Source of the DNA: Vibrio coralliilyticus ATCC BAA-450
GTDB lineage: Bacteria > Pseudomonadota > Gammaproteobacteria > Enterobacterales > Vibrionaceae
Assembly (NCBI RefSeq): GCF_000176135.1
Contig: NZ_ACZN01000016.1
Span: forward strand, 62,001-126,000
Direction: 5' to 3'
DNA length: 64,000 bases
A program made the translations under genes and the position numbers. Numbering within the stretch: the first letter of the stretch is position 1; every line of letters begins with the position of its first letter. Shown here piece by piece: positions 18,108 through 27,089 of this stretch. Under the pieces are notes generated by a model. That model worked only from the letters and a program-made list of their open reading frames with translations. It was not told where the DNA came from and did not search any database.

Positions 18108-18213
18108 AGATTTTCTTATGAGTGCCCATAAAAAAAATGAGGGGCACTCCAACAGGCTTGTCATATAGCGCACTTAGTTTATTGACATATCACGGAAGTA
18201 CTAAGGTCAAACC

Positions 18214-19098
18214 ATGAGTACCATCTCACAACAAATATCGAACCACCTCAAAGTGCTGTTGTTTACTGCACCACTGCTGATTCCACTGGTGGCTTTTTGG
18301 TTAGTGCCGTTCGGCTACTCCATTTATATCAGCTTTACAGATTGGGATTATATCTCGCCTGAATACGATTTCATCGGCTTGGAAAACTATCAGTATATGG
18401 TCGAGGATTTTGAGTTTACTCAGGCGTTACTCAACACATTTTGGTTTTCTCTTGGTGTGGTTATTCCGACTGTGGTGCTGGGGCTGATCTTTGCTTTACT
18501 GCTGCATAAAAACTTTGCGGGCAGCCAGTTTTATCGTGCAGTAATCTTCTCACCCTGGATTACACCAACGGTTGCGGTTTCGATTGTCTGGTCTTGGGTG
18601 TTTGAGTCCAAATCCGGTCTGGCGAATCAAATTCTGATGTCGATGGGTTTCGACAAGATTGCCTGGTTGGAGCAGGGCGATACTGCCATGGTCGCGGTGA
18701 TTATTGTCACTATCTGGCAGGCCATCGGCTGGACAATGCTGTTTTACATCAGCGCGCTCAACAAAATCCCGAGTTCTCTCTATGAAGCGTCACTGATTGA
18801 CGGTTGCAGCAGTCTGACTCGCTTTTTCAAAATCACCTTACCTCTAGTATCGCCGACAACTTTCTTCTTGTTGGTGGTCAACATCATCAATGCGGTTCAG
18901 GCGTTTGACCAGTTCCAGATCCTGACGCAAGGCGGGCCTGGTGGTGAGACTCGCACACTGCTTTATCTCTTCTATCAGCAAGCGTTTGAGCGTTATGAAA
19001 TGGGGCCGGCGGCGGCGACATCATTGGTGATTTTCCTGATCACTGGACTACTGGCACTGGCAAATACCTACATTGGTAAACGCTGGGTTTACTACTGA
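18214..19098 (+). CDS. ABC sugar/phosphoester transporter permease, MalF/UgpA type
   Basis: 294 aa, about six TM helices, with the binding-protein-dependent permease EAA loop SLYEASLIDGCSSLTRFFKITLP (key residues EASLIDG and the following LP). Pairs with the next gene as a heterodimeric channel of the carbohydrate uptake CUT1 family, in the inner membrane. First gene of an operon permease-permease-binding protein-PHP-HAD-ATPase. Confidence 0.92.
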   Translation: MSTISQQISNHLKVLLFTAPLLIPLVAFWLVPFGYSIYISFTDWDYISPEYDFIGLENYQYMVEDFEFTQALLNTFWFSLGVVIPTVVLGLIFALLLHKNFAGSQFYRAVIFSPWITPTVAVSIVWSWVFESKSGLANQILMSMGFDKIAWLEQGDTAMVAVIIVTIWQAIGWTMLFYISALNKIPSSLYEASLIDGCSSLTRFFKITLPLVSPTTFFLLVVNIINAVQAFDQFQILTQGGPGGETRTLLYLFYQQAFERYEMGPAAATSLVIFLITGLLALANTYIGKRWVYY

Positions 19099-19108
19099 GG
19101 ATAGGATT

Positions 19109-20056
19109 ATGACGACACAAGTTATGGATAGCGCGCCACGATTACGCCAGATAAATGGGTCACTTCAAGCGGCGACCACTGACCAGTCATTACCAGCTAG
19201 TCAGGAAACCGCCAGTAAGCGGCTGGAAATACAAACACTGACTTCGATAGGTAAGCACCTGTTCCTCGCCATATGCGGAACACTGATGGTGTTCCCTTTC
19301 CTCTGGATGTTGTCTGGTTCTCTGAAATCGAACGATGAGATTTTTGCCAGCCCACTGAATTTGATTCCGGAGCGATTTCGCTGGGAGACCTTTATTGAGA
19401 CGTTCCATAGCGCACCATTTGGGCTGTACATTTTCAACAGCTTCAGTGTGGCGCTTTTTACGACTTTGCTAGTGATCATCAATTCTGCGATGTTCGCTTA
19501 TGCCTTGACTCAGTTGAAATTCCGCTCAAAGACAGTGCTCTATTTTGTTGTGATGGGCTGTTACATGTTGCCGGGGGCGGTGACTTACATTCCATCTTAC
19601 ATCACGCTGGCGAAGCTGGGGCTGCTTGACTCACATATGGGGCTGGTGGTGTCTAATGCCGCGTCTATTTTTGGCGTTTTCTACCTGCGTCAGGTCTTCA
19701 TCAAAATCCATCCGTCACTGATCGAAGCAGCACGCATTGATGGTGCTGGTGAGCTGAAAATCTTATGGGCGATTTTGCTGCCTCAATGCAGAGCAGCGGT
19801 CGCAACCTTGTTCTTGATTACCTTTATCACGAACTACAACAGTTACATGTGGCCGAGTCTGGTGATCACTTCACAAGAGTTGAACCTGATTGCAACCGGG
19901 ATTCGCCACTACTTCATCGCCGAAGGCAATTACGGTCTTAACTGGTCGCAAATTATGGCAGCCAGCACGATTGCCGTATTGCCTTTGTTGATTCTATTCG
20001 TCTTGTGTCAAAAGACGATTCTTTCAGGTATCGCCGATAACGGCGTAAAAGAGTAA
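19109..20056 (+). CDS. ABC transporter permease, MalG/UgpE type
   Basis: 315 aa with an N-terminal polar stretch of about 45 residues before TM1, longer than most MalG-like proteins. EAA loop EAARIDGAGELKILWAILLP. The partner of the upstream permease. I take the ATG at 19109, 10 bases after the previous stop with GAGGATAGG upstream; an in-frame start at 19073 would overlap that gene. Its stop is directly joined to the start of the binding protein gene. Confidence 0.9.
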   Translation: MTTQVMDSAPRLRQINGSLQAATTDQSLPASQETASKRLEIQTLTSIGKHLFLAICGTLMVFPFLWMLSGSLKSNDEIFASPLNLIPERFRWETFIETFHSAPFGLYIFNSFSVALFTTLLVIINSAMFAYALTQLKFRSKTVLYFVVMGCYMLPGAVTYIPSYITLAKLGLLDSHMGLVVSNAASIFGVFYLRQVFIKIHPSLIEAARIDGAGELKILWAILLPQCRAAVATLFLITFITNYNSYMWPSLVITSQELNLIATGIRHYFIAEGNYGLNWSQIMAASTIAVLPLLILFVLCQKTILSGIADNGVKE

Positions 20057-21343
20057 ATGGAAATGAAACTAAAAACTCTCGCACTAGTGTGTGCTGGCGC
20101 AGCGAGCGCTTCAATGGTCTCGGGTAGCGTTCTGGCAAAAACGGAAGTGAATTTCTGGTATTCCGGCGGTACAAAACCTCAGAAGCTGATGACTCAGCTT
20201 ATTGAAGAGTTTAATGCCAGCCAAGATGAATATGTCATCAAGCCAGCATTGCAAGGAAACTACACCGAAACTTATCAGAAACTGCAGGCAGGTTTGGCTT
20301 CAAAAACCGCTCCGGAAGTGGTTCTGCTTGACTCGGTCCGAGCTGAGGCGATGTATGAGCGCGGCTTGAGTCGTGATCTTAAACCGTATATGGACGCAGA
20401 GTTCAACTTCTCGGATTTTGTCGGGGCGTTTAAAGATCAGGTGATGGCTGAAGATGGAACAGTGATTGGCTTACCAGCTTACGGTACGACCCAGGTGTTT
20501 TACTACAACAAGAAAGTGTTGGCAGACAATGGCTTTACGGAGAAAGACCTGAGTACCTGGCAGGATGTGGCTAAAGTTGCTGAGAAAGTGACTCAGCGAG
20601 ATGCGAAAGGCAACACGACTTTTTATGGCTGGGAACCGATGTGGGGTCAGGACAATATGATCGACGCCGCTTTCTCTAATGGCGCTAAGGTGATCAGCGA
20701 TGATGGCAAAACAGTACTGATTGACTCAAAGCAATGGGTTGAAGTGTGGGACAGCTTCCGCAAATGGATTCACGAAGACCAAATCATGCGTATTCACCAC
20801 GGTGGTCAGGGCTGGGAGTACTGGTACAAGACCATTGATGATGTCATGAAAGACAACGCCCTTGGTTACACAGGCTCATCGGGTGATCAGGGCGATCTCG
20901 ATTTCACTAAACTTGCTGCAACCACACAGCCTGGTTGGGGTTCTCACCCATCCGCACCTCAAGCTGGTGCTCTTGTCTACGTAATGCCTAAAGGGACCGA
21001 CGACAAGGCAGCACAAGGTGCGTTTGAGTTTATGGAGTTTTATACCAACGCTAAGAACACCGCGAACTGGTCTATGTTCACAGGTTACATCCCTGTACGT
21101 ATGAGTGTAGAAAGCGTGCCTGAGTATCAGGCGTTCACCAAGGACAACCCACAAGCTCTGATTCCGTTAAAGCAGGCAAGCTTCGCCAGCCAGGATTTCC
21201 TAGACCCAACGAATGGCAAGATCATGGATGCCCTGAAAGTGGCTGCCGATCAGATTCAAATTCAGAACGTACCTGCTGAGAAAGCGCTGAAACAAGCGGC
21301 GAAGAAAGCGCAGCGTGCACTGGATAGAGCCAACCGTTCTTAA
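20057..21343 (+). CDS. ABC transporter solute-binding protein, UgpB-like
   Basis: 428 aa with a signal peptide of about 26 residues ending in VLA. Family 1 (UgpB/MalE) binding protein; the GNYTETYQKLQAGLASKTAPEV region resembles the GNY motif of UgpB, which binds glycerol-3-phosphate and its diesters, but I cannot confirm the ligand. Two ATGs six bases apart are possible (20057 and 20063). The stop is followed by a hairpin that may let the binding protein be made in excess over the downstream genes. Confidence 0.87.
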   Translation: MEMKLKTLALVCAGAASASMVSGSVLAKTEVNFWYSGGTKPQKLMTQLIEEFNASQDEYVIKPALQGNYTETYQKLQAGLASKTAPEVVLLDSVRAEAMYERGLSRDLKPYMDAEFNFSDFVGAFKDQVMAEDGTVIGLPAYGTTQVFYYNKKVLADNGFTEKDLSTWQDVAKVAEKVTQRDAKGNTTFYGWEPMWGQDNMIDAAFSNGAKVISDDGKTVLIDSKQWVEVWDSFRKWIHEDQIMRIHHGGQGWEYWYKTIDDVMKDNALGYTGSSGDQGDLDFTKLAATTQPGWGSHPSAPQAGALVYVMPKGTDDKAAQGAFEFMEFYTNAKNTANWSMFTGYIPVRMSVESVPEYQAFTKDNPQALIPLKQASFASQDFLDPTNGKIMDALKVAADQIQIQNVPAEKALKQAAKKAQRALDRANRS

Positions 21344-21352
21344 TCTTGATAA

Positions 21353-21374
21353 GGAGCCTGCTTAGGTAGGCTCC
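21353..21374 (+). terminator. Intra-operon hairpin after the binding-protein gene
   Basis: GGAGCCT-GCTTAGGT-AGGCTCC, a 7-bp stem without a T run, between the binding protein and PHP genes. Such hairpins commonly protect the upstream mRNA or reduce downstream expression, so it is more likely a partial attenuator than a full stop. Confidence 0.55.
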
Positions 21375-21407
21375 TCCATCCTACAGTGGATTTAATTGGT
21401 GAAACCG

Positions 21408-22829
21408 ATGACAGAATTTCAAGGTGAACTGACCTTCGGCAGAGTGTCGTTGTCGTTTATGGTTCCGCACGGTGCTGAGGCCGTTCAAATTACGGGCACG
21501 ACTGTGACCAAAGGGTTCTTATACGCAGTAGCGTACGATAGCCATGGTCATTTTCGCGGAAAGGTATTGTTTGAAAAAGCGCATAAGTCGCTGAATATCT
21601 GTGCAGAGCAGTCAGGGTTTGGCGCGATTGACGGTGAGCTGATTGCTGGAGAGTGGTCTCTGGAGCTGTACAACCTTGAAGGTGAGTTTCGTTCCGAGCG
21701 GGCGATGCAGTATCAGGTGAATATCGCGTTTGATCAACCGGTTGATACTCTAGCTATAGACAGTGTCGCAACTGTAGGGTTGGATCATCAGATTTCTTTT
21801 GATTACAGCCGGTTATTGAGCTCAGAGTCTCGTTGGTATCGAGGTGATCTGCATGCACATACTCAGTTATCGGATGGACACAACACCCTTTCTGCTGCCA
21901 AGCAGATAGTCGAAGCGCAGGGCTTAGATTTCTTCTTCCTTACTGAACACAACATCTGCCAGCCAAGATTACCCTTGTCTGAGCAATGCCTGTTTATGCC
22001 TGCCCTTGAAGTGACTACAGACCTTGGGCACTTCAATGTTCATGGTCCACAATCTGCGCTGGATTTGCGTCATGTTGAGCATAGCAGCCAAAGTGTGATG
22101 GAAGCAGGACTGGCATTGGCCAACGCTTCTCATAGCTCTATTAGTGTTAACCACCCGATGATGAAGCCATGGCATTGGCATTATGCACCGCTCGAACTCG
22201 ACAAAGTATCGACGTTTGAGGTGTGTTGCGATCCGACTTGGCCAACATCACCTAAAGCGACAAACTCAGCGCTTAAGGTATTGAACGAAATGTGGAATTG
22301 CGGCCATAGAATCAGCGCCATTGGCGGCAGTGATTCCCACCTAGAGCCTCATGAGCGCAATCCGAAAGCGACGGAACCTTCACTCTACGGTGACCCGTCA
22401 ACCTTTGTGTTTAGTCATGGACTGTGTGGTGAAGGCATTCTCGCTGGGCTACGGAACGGACATGTCTATTTAGAGCGTCGCTGCGGTTTATCTTTTGCCA
22501 TCAACAGCAACGAGTTATTACCCGGCTGCGATTCTAAAGGGCAGGCTTTGTGCTACCAGTTGGCTGTGGACGATGATGAGCATATTTATTACGCCGAATG
22601 TGTTGTCGATGGCGTTGTCGTTGCCAAAGTCACGTTGCACAACACCGAACAAATGCTGTTTGTAGAAGCAGGCTACTCTTGGTGCCGCATCGATATCCGC
22701 CGCGCCGAGAATGATGAATTTGAAGGCTGTATTAACGCCGTTTATGACGGCGACCAACCCATTTTTACTACGCCTCTGGTCAAAACCTGGGGTGAACTTA
22801 TGGAGCGATTAAATAGTGATGAAGTTTAA
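21408..22829 (+). CDS. PHP-domain phosphoesterase, CehA/McbA-like
   Basis: 473 aa. An N-terminal beta-rich domain (about 1-135) is followed by a PHP metal-hydrolase domain: DLHAHTQLSDG (H149, H151), LTEHN, PALEVTTDLGHFNVHG, a NHP motif and GGSDSH. These are the expected trinuclear metal ligands. PHP proteins of this CehA/McbA group hydrolyse phosphomonoesters or diesters. The ATG at 21408 is preceded by GGTGA. Its end overlaps the HAD gene by 11 bases, so the two are probably translationally coupled. In this operon it may process an imported phosphoester (inference). Confidence 0.88.
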   Translation: MTEFQGELTFGRVSLSFMVPHGAEAVQITGTTVTKGFLYAVAYDSHGHFRGKVLFEKAHKSLNICAEQSGFGAIDGELIAGEWSLELYNLEGEFRSERAMQYQVNIAFDQPVDTLAIDSVATVGLDHQISFDYSRLLSSESRWYRGDLHAHTQLSDGHNTLSAAKQIVEAQGLDFFFLTEHNICQPRLPLSEQCLFMPALEVTTDLGHFNVHGPQSALDLRHVEHSSQSVMEAGLALANASHSSISVNHPMMKPWHWHYAPLELDKVSTFEVCCDPTWPTSPKATNSALKVLNEMWNCGHRISAIGGSDSHLEPHERNPKATEPSLYGDPSTFVFSHGLCGEGILAGLRNGHVYLERRCGLSFAINSNELLPGCDSKGQALCYQLAVDDDEHIYYAECVVDGVVVAKVTLHNTEQMLFVEAGYSWCRIDIRRAENDEFEGCINAVYDGDQPIFTTPLVKTWGELMERLNSDEV

Positions 22830-23553
22830 AGCACTATTGTTTGATAAAGATGGCACTCTGCTGGAATTCCACAATATGTGGCTCAACGCTTCACGCAGTG
22901 CGTGCCAGACCGTAAAGGATTTCAGTGACACAAACCAGGGTCATCAAAACGTCACAGTTGCGGAGTTACTCTTAGCCATCGGCGTAGAGGGCGACTCTGT
23001 CGATAACCATGGTCTGTTGGCGTCCAATCCGGTGGAAGACACGGCCAAAGCTTGGTTCGAGATCCTACGCCCAGCTGTTTCTCTGGAAATGTTTACCCGT
23101 GTGACCAAAGAGGCGTTTAACCATCATGTCGCTAATCATCCCGAATGGGTTGAAGCGCTGCCAGGGGTAACAGAAAAACTAGATTCACTTAAGCAGCAGG
23201 GCATGATTCTTGGCATTGCTACCGCGGATACCAAGGACTCAACACTCTACACTTTGCAGCAATCTGGTTTGAGCGAGATGTTTGATTATGTCGGTTACTC
23301 GGATGGTGACATCGAACCAAAGCCAGCCCCGGCATTGTTGAATGCTTTTTGTCAGCAATGCGGTGTTGAGCCGCACGAAGTGATCATGTTTGGCGACACG
23401 GTGTCAGACATGGAATTTGGCACCAATGCGGGCGCGAAGAAAATCGGTGTTCTAACTGGAACCGCATTGGAAAGCGAACTGACGCCTGTTGCAGATCTGG
23501 TGATTCCATCGGTAGCCCATTTTGACCCACACGCATTTAACGAGTTGATTTAA
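22819..23553 (+). CDS. HAD family phosphatase (Gph-like)
   Basis: 244 aa. Motif I LLFDKDGTLLEF with nucleophile D9 and acid D11, cap domain of the helical C1 type, motif II GIATADTKDS, Lys in SDGDIEPKPAPALL and motif IV FGDTVSDMEFG. Close to phosphoglycolate phosphatase-like enzymes. It overlaps the PHP gene and precedes the ATPase gene by 9 bases. Together with PHP it could take an imported diester through a monoester to the free alcohol; this order is inferred from domains only. Confidence 0.88.
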   Translation: MKFKALLFDKDGTLLEFHNMWLNASRSACQTVKDFSDTNQGHQNVTVAELLLAIGVEGDSVDNHGLLASNPVEDTAKAWFEILRPAVSLEMFTRVTKEAFNHHVANHPEWVEALPGVTEKLDSLKQQGMILGIATADTKDSTLYTLQQSGLSEMFDYVGYSDGDIEPKPAPALLNAFCQQCGVEPHEVIMFGDTVSDMEFGTNAGAKKIGVLTGTALESELTPVADLVIPSVAHFDPHAFNELI

Positions 23554-23562
23554 GGATAAGCT

Positions 23563-24690
23563 ATGGCGGAAGTCACGCTTAAAGGGGTGGAAAAAACCTA
23601 CCCGAATGGATTCAAAGCGGTTCATGGTGTTGACCTGAACATTCGCGAAGGCGAGTTTATGGTGTTTGTTGGGCCGTCTGGCTGTGCTAAGTCGACGACC
23701 TTAAGAATGATCGCTGGCCTAGAAGAGATTTCTCACGGTGATGTCTATATCGGTGACAAACGCGTCAACGATTTACCGCCGAAAGATCGCGGTATCTCAA
23801 TGGTGTTTCAGAACTATGCGCTATACCCACATATGTCGGTGTATGAAAACATGGCATTCGGGCTTAAACAGCAAAAACTGGCAAAGTCAGAAATTGAACT
23901 GCGTATTTCTGAGGCGGCAAAAACGTTAGAGATTGAGCATTTACTGCAAAATAAACCCGGTGAAATGTCAGGTGGTCAAAGACAGCGTGTTGCACTTGGT
24001 CGCGCCATGGTGCGCAAGCCAGATGTGTTTTTGTTTGATGAGCCGTTGTCGAACCTTGATGCTAAATTGCGAGTGTCTACCCGAGTGAGCATTGCTCAGC
24101 TGCACTCTGATCTCAAAGCGGAAGGGCAGAATGCAACCATGATTTATGTGACCCACGATCAGGTGGAAGCCATGACGCTTGGGGATCGCATTTGTGTGCT
24201 CAATCAGGGGGAAATCATGCAAGTGGATACCCCAATGAACTTATACCGCTATCCAGCCAACAAATTTGTGGCAGGTTTTATTGGCTCTCCGGCGATGAAC
24301 ATCATTAAAGCCCGTATTGATGAAATTGATGGTGTAATGAATGCCATAGCAGAGAGCGGTAACCGATGGACGTTGCCAGAAAGTAAGCAAGACTTAGCAA
24401 GGCAGAAAATCGGCCAGTGGGTGTGGTTTGGTATTCGCCCAGAGCATATTCAACTGGCGAACCATGATGCACCACTCTCAGAAGTCAACACTCAACGTCA
24501 TCCTATTAATGTCGTGGAATCGATGGGGAATGAGCTGTACCTCTATTTCCAACTCGGTAATGACAAATTGATTGCTCGCGTGCCGCTTGATGCAGATCGC
24601 ATGGTGTTTAATGGTGAAGAGGCGTTATTGAATTTTAATGTCTCTGAGTGCCACCTTTTTGATATCGAGACCGAGCAGGCGCTAGTGTAG
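23563..24690 (+). CDS. ABC transporter ATP-binding protein, MalK/UgpC type
   Basis: 375 aa. Walker A GPSGCAKSTT, signature MSGGQRQRVALGRA, Walker B VFLFDEPLSNLDA, H-loop YVTHDQVEAMTLGD, then a C-terminal TOBE/MalK regulatory domain from about residue 235. The residue just before the Walker A lysine is Ala42 where Gly is almost invariant; the DNA reads GCT there. It still has all other motifs, so is probably functional. Last gene of the operon, followed by a terminator. Confidence 0.92.
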   Translation: MAEVTLKGVEKTYPNGFKAVHGVDLNIREGEFMVFVGPSGCAKSTTLRMIAGLEEISHGDVYIGDKRVNDLPPKDRGISMVFQNYALYPHMSVYENMAFGLKQQKLAKSEIELRISEAAKTLEIEHLLQNKPGEMSGGQRQRVALGRAMVRKPDVFLFDEPLSNLDAKLRVSTRVSIAQLHSDLKAEGQNATMIYVTHDQVEAMTLGDRICVLNQGEIMQVDTPMNLYRYPANKFVAGFIGSPAMNIIKARIDEIDGVMNAIAESGNRWTLPESKQDLARQKIGQWVWFGIRPEHIQLANHDAPLSEVNTQRHPINVVESMGNELYLYFQLGNDKLIARVPLDADRMVFNGEEALLNFNVSECHLFDIETEQALV

Positions 24691-24707
24691 CCGCACATAA
24701 TATGACG

Positions 24708-24730
24708 AAGCCATCCGTTAAGGATGGCTT
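24708..24730 (+). terminator. Terminator of the PHP/HAD ABC operon
   Basis: AAGCCATCC-GTTAA-GGATGGCTT followed by TTTTTGATTTTT; the stem is nine pairs and the T run strong. Confidence 0.9.
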
Positions 24731-24752
24731 TTTTGATTTTTAACTCGCTGGA

Positions 24753-25178
24753 TTAGTTCGGAATTGGCACAACCAGAATGTCGACCGGAGATTTGTTGAT
24801 CAGGTGTCTTGAATAAGAAATGATCTTACTCCAGAAGTCCTGATGGTGGCCACATATCAGCAAGTCGACACGGTTTTCTGTAATGGTGTCATTGAGCTTA
24901 TCGCCCAGATCGCCAGTCCCGACTAAAAAATGCTTCACAGGAAAATCTAGCTTGGTTTGGAATGCGCGCAACCATTCCATCGAGTGTTCGTTGAGTGGTC
25001 TGACGCTGGCGTCAGCGTGAATGTCGACCAGCTCTGGATAGATTTCTCCATGGGTGCCATCAATGTGAATCAGCGAAATCTCCGCGTCATGCTGCTTAGC
25101 CATAAATACCGCTCTTTCAATCAACACATTGCTCTCTTCAGAAAGTTCCAGCGCGACCAGAATATGTCGATATTTCAT
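24753..25178 (-). CDS. Universal stress protein, UspA family
   Basis: 141 aa single Usp domain. Starts MKYRHILVALELSEES, has the ATP-loop-like region (VDLLICGHHQDFWSKIISYS-type, which departs from the classical G-x2-G-x9-G-S/T pattern) and ends VDILVVPIPN. The chosen ATG has AGAGGA eight bases upstream; another ATG is 6 bases earlier. Single minus-strand gene between the ABC operon terminator and the GH1 gene. A role in stress or nutrient limitation is typical but unproved here. Confidence 0.88.
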   Translation of the reverse strand: MKYRHILVALELSEESNVLIERAVFMAKQHDAEISLIHIDGTHGEIYPELVDIHADASVRPLNEHSMEWLRAFQTKLDFPVKHFLVGTGDLGDKLNDTITENRVDLLICGHHQDFWSKIISYSRHLINKSPVDILVVPIPN

Positions 25179-25275
25179 TACCATGTCCTCTTATTGAACT
25201 GACTCATTTCATCATAGAGCGAATCGCTGAAAAATTTTGTCTAAGAGATCGCGGAAATGCTACAAATTGCATTGG

Positions 25276-25289
25276 TTTGTATGTACAAA
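25276..25289. promoter_or_regulatory. Palindrome upstream of the GH1 gene
   Basis: TTTGTA-TG-TACAAA, a perfect 6-bp dyad in the 266-base gap between the stress-protein and GH1 genes. GntR-family repressors use similar TTGTANNTACAA-type sites, so it is a possible operator; the binding protein is not identified in the window. Confidence 0.45.
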
Positions 25290-25402
25290 TGCTCGCATGT
25301 TTCGTTAATCGGTCATCTTAAATCATGCGCTGTTTTTTTGTGTTGATAACCTTAAAAACTAGGAAATAACTATCTCACACCTCAGCCTCATTTTGTTCCT
25401 AA

Positions 25403-26839
<1,437 letters not shown>

Positions 26840-26842
26840 AAT

Positions 26843-26864
26843 AAAGGAGCCATATGGCTCCTTT
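26843..26864. terminator. Terminator after the GH1 gene
   Basis: AAAGGAGCCAT-ATGGCTCCTTT, an 11-bp perfect palindrome four bases after the GH1 stop, with T-rich flanks on both strands. Confidence 0.82.
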
Positions 26865-26896
26865 ACTTTACCCTCCGATATGAGAGGAAGAAATCA

Positions 26897-27016
26897 ATGG
26901 CAGACTTTAAGTCTTGCTGCTCTTTCAGATTATTTTCTGGCTCGCTTGAGAGACTAGTTGATTTGGGGATGTTGACACTCTTCGTACATAACGCTTACCC
27001 GTTGTTGTTAAAGTAA
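26897..27016 (+). CDS. Possible small ORF, 39 aa, unresolved
   Basis: ATG at 26897 with AGAGGA eight bases upstream, stop TAA at 27014. The product has cysteine and leucine residues and no recognised domain. On the opposite strand a frame ending at 26863-26865 without a start codon reads like a charged helical fragment, so this stretch may be a decayed gene remnant rather than a functional small gene. Kept only as a possibility. Confidence 0.25.
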   Translation: MADFKSCCSFRLFSGSLERLVDLGMLTLFVHNAYPLLLK

Positions 27017-27089
27017 TCGCCAATGTAACCAAATGTAAATATATTGACAGGTGTAGGACGAAAAATCACCGTCAATTTGTTCCCCTATT

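Noticed and set aside
18120..18149. Hairpin GAGTGCCC/GGGCACTC after the LysR gene as terminator
   Set aside because: 14-base A-rich loop and no T run after it on the plus strand; possible structure, but not a supportable terminator.
27043..27076. Imperfect inverted repeat ATTGAC-A-GGTG/CACC-GTCAAT before PBP2 as a regulatory site
   Set aside because: One bulge and a 13-base loop; could be chance in a promoter region, so only mentioned with the PBP2 gene.
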